Positions 8,156 to 15,443 of a DNA stretch of 30,662 bases are shown piece by piece. Under the pieces are notes generated by a model, which ran no database searches, was not told the origin of the DNA, and saw only the letters and a list, made by a program, of their open reading frames with translations. A program made the translations under genes and the position numbers. Each line of letters begins with the position of its first letter. Within the stretch, counting starts at the first letter, position 1. Origin of the DNA: RGIG5675 sp050943435 (GTDB lineage: Bacteria; Bacillota; Clostridia; Oscillospirales; Ruminococcaceae); the NCBI GenBank assembly GCA_050943435.1, contig JBMNPE010000009.1:1-30662 (forward strand), given 5' to 3'.

Positions 8156-8647
8156 TTAAGCCTGGGAATCCTCTTCCTCGGCTTCCGCCTCCGGCGCCGG
8201 CTCCGGTTCAGGCTTTTTCTTAGGAGTCTTGCCGGCCATCTTGGCTGCGCCTTTCATGAAGTCGTCCCACTGCCGCTTGCTGCGTATCGTTATGAACTTG
8301 CTGTCGTAATCCTGTCCGACGTCGCGGATAATGAGGCCTACAGGGCCCTTCCTGTCGAGGAATAGAGCCTGCATCGCCCTCCCGAAGCCTGCGTGTGCCT
8401 TGAGGGCACCAACAGCGCATTTGAAGGAAGACGGGGCAAGCATCAGGCACATGTCGGACGCGTGCAGCTGCTTGTCGAAATCCTCGTATTCGCCTATCCC
8501 ATGAACCAGCCAGGGACCGTCCTCTTCCCAGATCGTCTCCATGGCCGCTTCCTCAGGCGACGTAATTTCATATCCGAAAAGCTTTGAGAGCTTCTCCGCC
8601 GCTTTTTCGGACCCCGAATAAGGATATCCAAATACAGATATTTTCAT
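8156..8647 (-). CDS. Protein of unknown function with a P-loop-like N-terminus
   Basis: A 163-residue protein. It begins MKISVFGYPYSGSEKAAEKL, which has the strand-loop-helix look of a nucleotide-binding P-loop protein such as an adenylate kinase, but the Walker Lys-Ser/Thr pair is replaced (GSEKA), so nucleotide binding is doubtful. The middle (about 60-110) alternates beta strands and helices (CLMLAPSSFK, GPVGLIIRDVG), and the end is a basic stretch followed by a Pro/Glu-rich acidic tail. It starts 18 nt after the ychF stop with AGAGGG 6 nt before the ATG, so it is translated from the same mRNA. I do not recognise a family. The operon suggests a link to translation or GTP signalling only by association. 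Confidence 0.75.
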   Translation of the reverse strand: MKISVFGYPYSGSEKAAEKLSKLFGYEITSPEEAAMETIWEEDGPWLVHGIGEYEDFDKQLHASDMCLMLAPSSFKCAVGALKAHAGFGRAMQALFLDRKGPVGLIIRDVGQDYDSKFITIRSKRQWDDFMKGAAKMAGKTPKKKPEPEPAPEAEAEEEDSQA

Positions 8648-8665
8648 TTTTCCCTCTGGGTCTCC

Positions 8666-9763
8666 TCAGACATTGAAGCGGAACAGTGCAATGTCCCCGT
8701 CCTTCATGACATAATCCTTTCCCTCGCTTCTCACGAGGCCCTTCTCCTTTGCCGAGAGCATGGTGCCGCATGCCTTCAGGTCATCAAAGGACACTATCTC
8801 GGCTCTTATGAAGCCGCGCTCGAAGTCGGAGTGTATCTTTCCGGCAGCCTGCGGCGCTTTTGTCCCATTCTTTATCGTCCATGCCCTGCATTCGTCAGCT
8901 CCGCAGGTCAGGAACGAGATAAGCCCCAGCAGGTGGTAGCTCGCGGTTATCAGCCTGTCGAGCCCTGTCCCGTTTATCCCGAGTTCGGAGATCATCTCCT
9001 GCCTGTCGGCCTCATCCATGCCGGCCATCTCTTCCTCTGCCTTTGCACATATCGGGACGACTTCCGAGCCGTCCGCGGCGGCGTGGTCGCGTACCTGCTT
9101 GTAGAACTCAGAGTTCTCCGGGTCCCCGAACAGGTCGTCCTCGGAGAGGTTGGCGGCATAGATCACGGGTTTTGCCGAGAGCAGCTGCAGGGAATCCATC
9201 ATGGCGCGCTCCCAGTCGTCCGAAAGCGGAATGGATCTCGCGTTCTTCATCTGGTTGAGCCAGTCGCGGACGCGCTTCATGAAATCGAGTTCCTTCTGGA
9301 CGCTCTTGTCGCCCTTGACTGCCTTTTCCGCCTTGTCGATGCGCTTCCCGAGCACCTCGAGGTCGGACATTATGAGCTCGCAGTCGATTATCTCGATGTC
9401 CCTCACGGGGTTGGTGTCTCCCATCACGCTGATGACCTTGTCGCCGGTAAAGCACCTGACGACGTGGATTATCGCATCGACTTCCCTTATGTGGGAGAGG
9501 AATTTGTTGCCCAGGCCCTCTCCCTCGCTGGCTCCTTTGACAAGCCCGGCTATGTCGACGAATTCGATTGTCGCATACGTGGTCTTTTTGGGATTGTAAA
9601 GGCCGGACAGCCAGTCGAGCCTCTCGTCGGGCACGGTGACCATTCCTATATTCGGTTCTATGGTGCAGAAGGGGTAGTTCTCCGCCGGGATTCCCGCCTT
9701 GGTGACGGCGTTGAAAAGTGTGCTTTTCCCCACATTCGGAAGACCTACAATACCTAGCTTCAT
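8666..9763 (-). CDS. ychF: Redox/ATP-responsive GTPase-family protein YchF (OLA1)
   Basis: A 365-residue Obg-family P-loop ATPase, the normal length. Seen: G1 GLPNVGKST (7-15), G3 DIAGLVKGASEGEGLGN, and the altered G4 motif NLSE in place of NKxD, the mark of this family that shifts preference from GTP to ATP. The end carries the TGS domain (about 280-365). YchF binds the ribosome and is thought to help in stress responses. It is the first gene of a leftward operon with the unknown 163-residue protein and the ABC-F gene. Before the ATG a weak AAGG (4 nt) and AGAGG (11 nt) are found. A promoter lies at 9820-9848. Confidence 0.96.
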   Translation of the reverse strand: MKLGIVGLPNVGKSTLFNAVTKAGIPAENYPFCTIEPNIGMVTVPDERLDWLSGLYNPKKTTYATIEFVDIAGLVKGASEGEGLGNKFLSHIREVDAIIHVVRCFTGDKVISVMGDTNPVRDIEIIDCELIMSDLEVLGKRIDKAEKAVKGDKSVQKELDFMKRVRDWLNQMKNARSIPLSDDWERAMMDSLQLLSAKPVIYAANLSEDDLFGDPENSEFYKQVRDHAAADGSEVVPICAKAEEEMAGMDEADRQEMISELGINGTGLDRLITASYHLLGLISFLTCGADECRAWTIKNGTKAPQAAGKIHSDFERGFIRAEIVSFDDLKACGTMLSAKEKGLVRSEGKDYVMKDGDIALFRFNV

Positions 9764-9819
9764 CTGCCTTGATACCTCTTACATGTGTAATGAAAAATGT
9801 CTTTAAATCGACGAAAAAA

Positions 9820-9848
9820 ATTATATATCCTCCGGCTACCCTAGGCAA
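9820..9848 (-). promoter_or_regulatory. Predicted promoter of the ychF operon
   Basis: On the minus strand TTGCCT (9848-9843), a 17-nt spacer and TATAAT (9825-9820). Four of six -35 positions match. The ychF start is about 57 nt downstream. It is divergent from the response regulator promoter at 9881-9909. Confidence 0.6.
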
Positions 9849-9880
9849 GGAACACGGGCTTCATGACTGCGGCCGGGCAT

Positions 9881-9909
9881 TTTACAATCCGGCCCTATTA
9901 ATATATTAT
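9881..9909 (+). promoter_or_regulatory. Predicted promoter of the two-component system genes
   Basis: TTTACA at 9881-9886, a 17-nt spacer and TATTAT at 9904-9909, five of six matches in each hexamer. The response regulator start is at 10006, giving a 5' leader of about 90 nt with no clear structure. Confidence 0.6.
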
Positions 9910-10005
9910 CTTATTTACAAACCTTAAAAAGCCGTTGTTCAAAATGCGGCAACACTTATGGGATAACATAAATTCCCGTAATTTTCGGATGTTATGGAGG
10001 ATGAC

Positions 10006-10710
10006 ATGGCCGATAAGATTTTGGTTGTAGACGACGAAAAGAATATATGCGAACTTCTGAGGCTGTACCTGGTCAAGGAGGGATATGAGGTCCTTATTGC
10101 CTACAACGGCGAAGATGCCGTCAAGATAGCCAAGGAGCAGAAGCCCTCTCTTGTCCTTCTCGACATCATGATGCCGGGAATGGACGGATGGGAAGCCTGC
10201 AAGAAGATCCGCGAGCAGAGCCAGATACCGGTGATCATGCTCACTGCGAAGGGCGAGACATTCGACAAGGTGATGGGGCTGGAGCTCGGTGCCGACGACT
10301 ATATTGTAAAGCCGTTCGACACAAAGGAAGTCGTCGCCAGGATAAAGGCCGTCCTTAGGAGATACCACAAGGACGAAGACGACGGCGAGATAAACTATGA
10401 CAAGCTCAGCGTGAACATCACGAAATACGAGCTCAAGGTGGACGGCAAGGTGGTCGACACCCCGCCCAAGGAGCTGGAGCTGCTGTACCACCTCGCAAAG
10501 AACCCGAACAGGGTGTTCACGAGGGACCAGCTGCTCGACGAAGTATGGGGATTCGAATATTTCGGAGACAGCAGGACGGTTGACGTCCACATCAAGAGAC
10601 TGAGGGAAAAACTGGAAGGAGTATCCGATCAGTGGTGCCTCAAGACAGTCTGGGGAGTCGGGTACAAATTCGAAGTAAAGACGCCGAAGGACAGCGAGAG
10701 CAATAGTTGA
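10006..10710 (+). CDS. OmpR-family response regulator
   Basis: A 234-residue response regulator: receiver domain (about 1-118) with acidic pair D9-D10, phospho-acceptor D53 in LLDIMMPGMDGWE, Thr in the IIMLTAKGE-like strand and Lys in the YIVKPFD motif, then a winged-helix output domain (about 130-228) with the GYKF-type end of the C-terminal wing. The ATG at 10006 was chosen over 9994 because GGAGGATGAC sits immediately before it and matches the MADKILVVDDEK start seen in relatives. It is followed by its partner kinase gene with a 4-nt overlap. Its targets are unknown; the epimerase and Rnf-like genes are the next genes in the same direction but have their own promoter. Confidence 0.96.
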   Translation: MADKILVVDDEKNICELLRLYLVKEGYEVLIAYNGEDAVKIAKEQKPSLVLLDIMMPGMDGWEACKKIREQSQIPVIMLTAKGETFDKVMGLELGADDYIVKPFDTKEVVARIKAVLRRYHKDEDDGEINYDKLSVNITKYELKVDGKVVDTPPKELELLYHLAKNPNRVFTRDQLLDEVWGFEYFGDSRTVDVHIKRLREKLEGVSDQWCLKTVWGVGYKFEVKTPKDSESNS

Positions 10711-12221
10711 AAAAAAGAGGCCTTTTAAAAAAGCTTTATCTCCGCTACGCGTTCACGATCCTCATATGCACCGTGATACTCGGGGCGAGCATGATGGGGC
10801 TGTGCGTGCAGTATTTCGGCCAGTCCATAAAGAACGACCTCGGAATCAGCGCGAGGCTCGGTGCCTCGACCATGGCAGAAGAGCTCTCCGACACGGGCGG
10901 CCTGTATGTCCTGTCGGATGAGATAGAATCCAAATTCGCTGTCATCGGTTCGGCATCAGAGAATACAGTGTTTTTCTGCGATACCGAGGGAACGGTAAAG
11001 CTCTGCTCTGATCTCGGAAACTGCGTGCACAAGGAAAAAGGAGTGCCTCAGAGCGCCTTAAGCAGGATAGTATCCGACGGATATGTTTCCGGGCAGGGGA
11101 TGCTCAACGAGGAATTCACGGGCGGGCCGCAGTATTTCTACGGAGTCCCGCTTGTAATAGACGACACTCTCTACGGCTTCGTCTTCGCAATGGCGCCTGT
11201 GAGGGTGCTTTACGGATTCATGGCGAAGATAGGCGTCATCTATCTTATTTCTGTCTGCGCAATGCTGCTCATTGCCAGCTGCATTGTCTATGCGGAGACC
11301 AAGAACCTTGTGAAGCCGCTCACGGAGATGCAGGCTGCAGCCAAGGCCCTCAGCGAAGGGGATTTCACAGTCAGGGTTACGGAGACCGATGCGGACGACG
11401 AAATAGGGGACCTCGCCAGGAGCTTCAACAAGATGGCGGACTCACTCCGCGATCTGGAGGAATCGAGGTCGAGCTTCGTGGCGAATGTTTCCCATGAGCT
11501 CAGGACCCCGATGACCACCATCGGAGGCTATATCGACGGCATCCTGGACGGAACTATACCAAAGGACCAGCAGGAGCACTACCTCAAGATTGTGCTTTCC
11601 GAGGTGAAGAGGCTTTCGAGGCTCACGACGGAGCTTCTCAATCTCTCGAAGATAGAAGCGGGGGAGAGGGAGCCGAACATTGTCGTCCACAATGTGTGGG
11701 ACACCATTGTAAACGTCATGCTGAGCTGCGAGCAGAGGATATCCGAGAAGAGCATACACGTTCCGGATTTCAATGCGGATGAGCCGGCATACGTGATGTG
11801 CGATCCGGACATGTTCCACCAGGTCATCTACAATCTCGTCGACAACGCGATCAAATTCACCCCTGAGAAAGGGGAGATAAAGGTCACTGTAAACCCGATG
11901 GAGGAAACGACCAGCATCGAGATAAGGAATACCGGTGCCGGAATTGCACCTGAGGACCTGGGAAGGATATTCGACAGATTCTACAAGGGAGACAAATCCA
12001 GGGCCATGGACAGGACGGGGACCGGACTCGGACTGTACATAGTAAAGAAGCTTGTAAACATAATGAACGGGAAGATCTATGCGGCAAGCACCCAGGGAGA
12101 GTATGCCGCGTTCACGGTGATACTTCAGAATCCTAAAAAGGAAGAGGAATCCGGCGGCAGGGACGGTCAGAAGCCCCTTCTCAAGAGGCGGAAGGGCCAG
12201 GGCCAGGAGCAGCACAGGTGA
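10707..12221 (+). CDS. Membrane sensor histidine kinase
   Basis: A 504-residue sensor kinase: membrane helix 1 at about 15-38, an outside sensor region at about 39-170, membrane helix 2 at about 175-196, HAMP, a dimerisation/phosphoacceptor segment with H263 in SHELRTPM, and an ATPase domain with the N, G1, F and G2 boxes (NLVDNAIKFTP, DRFYKGD, TGTGLGL). The sensor region has three cysteines (C91, C100, C106), two of them in LCSDLGNCVH, possibly a disulphide or metal site. A basic tail of about 30 residues follows the ATPase domain. The start codon is TTG at 10707 and overlaps the TGA of the regulator (TTGA), so translation is probably coupled; no strong ribosome binding site is present. Confidence 0.93.
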   Translation: MKKRGLLKKLYLRYAFTILICTVILGASMMGLCVQYFGQSIKNDLGISARLGASTMAEELSDTGGLYVLSDEIESKFAVIGSASENTVFFCDTEGTVKLCSDLGNCVHKEKGVPQSALSRIVSDGYVSGQGMLNEEFTGGPQYFYGVPLVIDDTLYGFVFAMAPVRVLYGFMAKIGVIYLISVCAMLLIASCIVYAETKNLVKPLTEMQAAAKALSEGDFTVRVTETDADDEIGDLARSFNKMADSLRDLEESRSSFVANVSHELRTPMTTIGGYIDGILDGTIPKDQQEHYLKIVLSEVKRLSRLTTELLNLSKIEAGEREPNIVVHNVWDTIVNVMLSCEQRISEKSIHVPDFNADEPAYVMCDPDMFHQVIYNLVDNAIKFTPEKGEIKVTVNPMEETTSIEIRNTGAGIAPEDLGRIFDRFYKGDKSRAMDRTGTGLGLYIVKKLVNIMNGKIYAASTQGEYAAFTVILQNPKKEEESGGRDGQKPLLKRRKGQGQEQHR

Positions 12222-12228
12222 ACCTGTT

Positions 12229-12256
12229 TTGAACGCTTCTGCGTTAGCTGTATAAT
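12229..12256 (+). promoter_or_regulatory. Predicted promoter of the rpe/Rnf-like operon
   Basis: TTGAAC at 12229-12234, a 16-nt spacer and a perfect TATAAT at 12251-12256, starting 8 nt after the sensor kinase stop. The rpe ATG is at 12292 with GGAGG in front. Genes to 15231 are close or overlapping, so this promoter probably drives all four. Confidence 0.7.
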
Positions 12257-12291
12257 AACAACCGGACAACACTCTTGACGGAGGATATTCT

Positions 12292-12930
12292 ATGAACTAT
12301 ATAGCACCTTCCATTCTTTCCGGAAATTTCGCCTCTCTTGGCGATGACATAGAGGACGTGCTTGATAAAGGCGCCGACTGGATCCACTTTGACGTGATGG
12401 ACGGGCATTTTGTGCCGAACATTTCATTCGGGATCCCCGTCCTGGCAAGCCTTTCGAAGTCAGTCAAGGCCTTCTACGACGTGCACCTGATGATAGACGA
12501 CCCGCTCAAGTACGCCGAGGCTTTTGCCGAAGCCGGAGCCGACCTCATCACTTTCCACGTCGAGGCTCCATCTGACACAAAAGAGACAATCAGGAAGATA
12601 AAGTCCCTCGGAGTAAGGGCCGGCATCGCGCTGAAGCCTGCCACTCCCGCGTCCGAGGCCGCACCGTATATCGATGATGTCGACCTCGTGCTCGTCATGA
12701 CAGTCGAGCCGGGATTCGGCGGACAGAAGTTCATGGAGGACATGTGCCCCAAGATCAGGGAGATAAGGAAGATGAGGCCCGACCTCGAATTCCTGGAGGT
12801 TGACGGGGGAATTTCCCCGAAGACAGCCCCTCTGACTGCACAGGCAGGCGCAAATGTTTTTGTGGCCGGATCGTCGGTATTCAAGGCAGAAGACAGGGCC
12901 GAAAGCATCTCGGCAATGAAGAACTGCTGA
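12292..12930 (+). CDS. rpe: Ribulose-phosphate 3-epimerase
   Basis: A 212-residue TIM-barrel enzyme that interconverts D-ribulose 5-phosphate and D-xylulose 5-phosphate in the pentose phosphate pathway. Seen: the N-terminal APSILSGNFASL strand, the metal and catalytic motif FDVMDGHFVPN, the VHLMIDDP strand with metal His, FHVEA, the loop VEPGFGGQKFM and the phosphate-binding region LEVDGGISPKTA and VAGSSVF. The length is normal. GGAGG lies 9 nt before the ATG. In many Firmicutes rpe is followed by thiN; here it is followed 30 nt later by the Rnf-like genes, which is worth noting for function. Confidence 0.96.
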   Translation: MNYIAPSILSGNFASLGDDIEDVLDKGADWIHFDVMDGHFVPNISFGIPVLASLSKSVKAFYDVHLMIDDPLKYAEAFAEAGADLITFHVEAPSDTKETIRKIKSLGVRAGIALKPATPASEAAPYIDDVDLVLVMTVEPGFGGQKFMEDMCPKIREIRKMRPDLEFLEVDGGISPKTAPLTAQAGANVFVAGSSVFKAEDRAESISAMKNC

Positions 12931-12960
12931 AAGCCGGGATGACCGGCGGCGCTTCTTTCT

Positions 12961-13977
12961 ATGAAGGACAGATCTAAAAACCAAAGGGTGCTGCACCCGT
13001 CATACAGAGCGTGCAGGGACCAGATGCTCACGATGGTGATTCTGGCCGGCCTTGACGTGTTTCTCTATGGGCTGAGGCCGCTGATAATACTCCTGACTGC
13101 GGCAGCTGTTGCAGTCATATGCGACCTTCTGAATGCACTGCTCAGGGGATGGAGAGTGGATCCCACGGATCTCAGCAGCGTGTGTTACGCACTGATATTC
13201 GCCTTTATGATGCCGGCTTCATGCAACTACCTGATAGTCGTGTTCGGGTCATTTGTCACCGTGATGATCGGGAAGTGGGTCTTCGGAGGCTGGAAGGGGT
13301 ATCCATTCCATCCGTCTGCCTTCGGGTTCACCGCTACGGCAATATGCTTTTCCGACAGGATATTCACATATCCGAAGACATTCACCAACCTGAGCCTGGG
13401 ACTTGAGTGCACGGCAAAGCTGTACACCTCCCCGTCGCAGGCGCTCAAGCTAGGCGCGGTTCCGCTTGTGGACATATCCGATATGGTATCGGGAGACTAC
13501 TGCGGCCCGATGGGGATGACATTTTTCCTCATTCTCGTGGCTGCAATGATCTTCCTCATCCTGCACAAGGAGTACGACTGGCAGGTGTCGGTGGCCTTCT
13601 ACGTCGGCTGTGCTGTCTGGGCATTCATATTCCCGAGGATATCCGCCGGCAACCTCAAATCCGTTGTCTATGAGCTGCTTTCAGGAGGCATAGCGTTTTC
13701 TGCGGCGTACCTCGTAAACGAGCCGACCATAGTCCCGAAACAGCCGAAGGCGATGCTCGTCTACGGCTTCTTCCTCGGGATAGCTTCAATGATATTTTCC
13801 AGAATCGGGGTGTTCTCACTCGGCACTCCGTTCGCCCTTCTCCTTTTGAGCCCTCTGACCACATGGCTGGACAGGGTGTTCACGCCGAAGATCGTCATTA
13901 CCGTAGGCGAGGAAGAGAACAGCATAGGGGAGGCAAAAGTCCCCGGAGCGGGAGAAGGAGGCGGAAATGAGCAGTAA
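12961..13977 (+). CDS. RnfD/NqrB-like membrane protein lacking the flavinylation threonine
   Basis: A 338-residue integral membrane protein with about nine hydrophobic segments, similar in layout to RnfD, the sodium- or proton-pumping core of Rnf. Seen: the FHPSAFGFTATAICF helix (canonical NPA-type), the LGAVPL segment at 164-169 where RnfD has SGATPL, and VNEPTIVPKQPKAMLVYGFF near 255, matching the RnfD TDPxTSP...GRIIYG region. The threonine that carries covalent FMN is Val167 here. Start ATG at 12961 lacks a clear ribosome binding site, so it may be coupled to rpe or begin at a later codon. It ends 11 nt inside the next gene. Family placement is from motifs by eye. Confidence 0.78.
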   Translation: MKDRSKNQRVLHPSYRACRDQMLTMVILAGLDVFLYGLRPLIILLTAAAVAVICDLLNALLRGWRVDPTDLSSVCYALIFAFMMPASCNYLIVVFGSFVTVMIGKWVFGGWKGYPFHPSAFGFTATAICFSDRIFTYPKTFTNLSLGLECTAKLYTSPSQALKLGAVPLVDISDMVSGDYCGPMGMTFFLILVAAMIFLILHKEYDWQVSVAFYVGCAVWAFIFPRISAGNLKSVVYELLSGGIAFSAAYLVNEPTIVPKQPKAMLVYGFFLGIASMIFSRIGVFSLGTPFALLLLSPLTTWLDRVFTPKIVITVGEEENSIGEAKVPGAGEGGGNEQ

Positions 13978-14623
13978 GGGACGCAGCACTCGCCTGAACC
14001 GTTCGTTCAGCGATGCGCTCAAGGAAGACGTCATATTTGTAAACAACCCTGTGTTCATTTCCGGACTCGGGCTTGCTCCTCTGATAGTAGTCGTGAATTC
14101 CGTGAGGAGCGCAATCATAATCAGCATAGCCGTCGCGATAATGTCGATCATCACCAGGCCTCTGGCTTCCCTTTTGTGCATCAACCGTCCGCAGAGGGCC
14201 TGGCCGAGCCTGTACGTGCTTGTTGCGGCGATAAGCTATATTCCGGCCTTGATGCTGCTGGAGCAGCTGTACACCCTCAATTCGATAAGAATAGCAGTGG
14301 GACTCTACCTGCCCCTCCTCGCAGCCGACGAGATAGTGATCTCGAGATCGGCAATCCCGGTGAGGGAACCCATCGGCAAGGCATTTGTCCACGGACTGAA
14401 CACTGCCATAGGATTTGCCGTTGCGGCATTTATAATTGGCGCACTGAGGGAAATGCTCGGCTCGGGCACTTTCATGGGCAACCCCATAGTGCTTGGGACC
14501 AAGTTCAGGCTGCTGACCACGGCAGGCGGAGGATTCCTTATAATCGGTCTTCTTGCGGCGCTGTGGCAGTATCTCGTCGGCATCTACAAGGATCTCGCTT
14601 CGAGGGGAGGGGATAAGAAATGA
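13967..14623 (+). CDS. RnfE-like membrane protein lacking the cluster cysteines
   Basis: A 218-residue membrane protein with six hydrophobic segments, the size of RnfE. Residues 27-39, NPVFISGLGLAPL, match the RnfE pattern NPxxVxxLGLCPxL with Cys replaced by Ala37. Residues 116-128, PLLAADEIVISRS, match the second half of the repeat PLIVVNCIILGRA, where the cysteine is Glu122. In Rnf and Nqr these two cysteines plus two from RnfA/NqrE hold an intramembrane [2Fe-2S] cluster. A very strong site GGAGGCGGAA precedes the ATG, and the gene overlaps the RnfD-like gene by 11 nt and the RnfA-like gene by 4 nt (ATGA). Confidence 0.8.
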   Translation: MSSKGRSTRLNRSFSDALKEDVIFVNNPVFISGLGLAPLIVVVNSVRSAIIISIAVAIMSIITRPLASLLCINRPQRAWPSLYVLVAAISYIPALMLLEQLYTLNSIRIAVGLYLPLLAADEIVISRSAIPVREPIGKAFVHGLNTAIGFAVAAFIIGALREMLGSGTFMGNPIVLGTKFRLLTTAGGGFLIIGLLAALWQYLVGIYKDLASRGGDKK

Positions 14624-15231
14624 GGGACGTTCTTGCCAGCATCCTCTCATACATAATGCTCCTCATCACGGCGATGACGGTGGAAAATGCCGTGTTTGCG
14701 AGGGGGCTCGGGACCTCTATGCTGATTTCGCTGTCGGATGACACCACGGACACCCTGGCGTTCATGATCGTCCTCCTGGAGTGCATGACCCTCAGCGGGC
14801 TGTTCTACTGGCTGGTAAACCACTATCTCCTGAGCCTCATCTCATGGAAAAGATTCCTGAGGCCGCTTGCGGCAGCCATATGCATGGCCTCCTCGTTCTA
14901 CACTGTGCTGCTTTTCAATGTGAAGAGGATGCCGCTGGAATTTGTCAAAAAGGCCGTGCCTGAGATGCCGACCGCGGGGTTCAACTCGCTCGTCATAGGG
15001 ACGATATTCCTCACTGAGAACAGCAGGATGAACCTGCTGCAGACAATAATCTTCTCAATAGGCAGCGCAGTGGGCTATACGATAGCAGTATGCATGACGA
15101 CGGAAGGACAGAGGAGGATACAGAATTCCTCAGTCCCAAAGTCATTCAGGGGCCTGCCTGTGACGCTGATATATCTCTCGGGCCTGTCAATGGCCGTTTA
15201 TGCCCTGACCGGAAAGATTTTTTCCATCTGA
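14620..15231 (+). CDS. RnfA-like membrane protein lacking the cluster cysteines
   Basis: A 203-residue membrane protein with six hydrophobic segments, the size of RnfA. Residues 22-36, ENAVFARGLGTSMLI, fit the RnfA pattern NNFVLxRFLGICPFL with the cysteine replaced by Ser33. Residues 119-128, around GFNSLVIGTI, fit the TTNCAVLGVA repeat with the cysteine replaced by Ser123. It starts 4 nt inside the RnfE-like stop with GGGGAGGGGAT upstream, so it is translated with that gene. It ends the operon; no RnfB, RnfC or RnfG gene follows. The function of such cofactor-free homologues is unknown; the name RnfA is by fold and order, not activity. Confidence 0.78.
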   Translation: MRDVLASILSYIMLLITAMTVENAVFARGLGTSMLISLSDDTTDTLAFMIVLLECMTLSGLFYWLVNHYLLSLISWKRFLRPLAAAICMASSFYTVLLFNVKRMPLEFVKKAVPEMPTAGFNSLVIGTIFLTENSRMNLLQTIIFSIGSAVGYTIAVCMTTEGQRRIQNSSVPKSFRGLPVTLIYLSGLSMAVYALTGKIFSI

Positions 15232-15277
15232 TCCGGCCGCGGGTTAACAAAATCGTAATTATTTATTAAATGTTTTT

Positions 15278-15375
15278 CTGAAAAATACCTTTATAGTTTA
15301 GATAATCCGGTTGCGGACAGTGGGCAGCCGGAGGAAAGTACAATTCCTCCTCAGATTATTGTACCTCCTTTTTGG
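15278..15375 (+). other. Structured intergenic segment, possible small RNA
   Basis: Between the convergent Rnf-like and phosphoesterase genes. A possible promoter is CTGAAA at 15278-15283, 17-nt spacer, GATAAT at 15301-15306. The stretch 15305-15330 can form TCCGGTTG/CAGCCGGA, and 15330-15366 can form either GGAGGA/TCCTCC or the competing GGAG...GTACAAT/ATTGTAC...CTCC stem followed by five T. It also has CCTCC twice, one as ACCTCCTTT, like the 3' end of 16S rRNA. No known RNA family was recognised. It could be a small RNA or simply an overlapping pair of terminators. Confidence 0.35.
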
Positions 15376-15411
15376 AAAAGGACCGCGGCTGTGCCGCGGT
15401 CCCTTTCTTTG
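15376..15411. terminator. Intrinsic terminator between convergent genes
   Basis: GGACCGCGGC at 15380-15389 pairs perfectly with GCCGCGGTCC at 15393-15402 around TGT, followed by CTTTCTTT on the plus strand; on the minus strand TTTTCC follows. It is a terminator for the rightward transcript and possibly for the leftward phosphoesterase gene. Confidence 0.85.
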
Positions 15412-15443
15412 TACATAAATTGAGGAGCATATACCTGCGAAGC

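Noticed and set aside
8831..9757. Plus-strand open frame of 308 codons opposite ychF
   Set aside because: ychF is unmistakable on the other strand; the frame has no ribosome binding site or recognisable protein.
15340..15370. Known riboswitch, T-box or signal-recognition RNA in the convergent space
   Set aside because: No T-box TGGNACCGCG, no conserved riboswitch core and no SRP GGAAGGAAGC motif was found; it is not placed to control a downstream gene.
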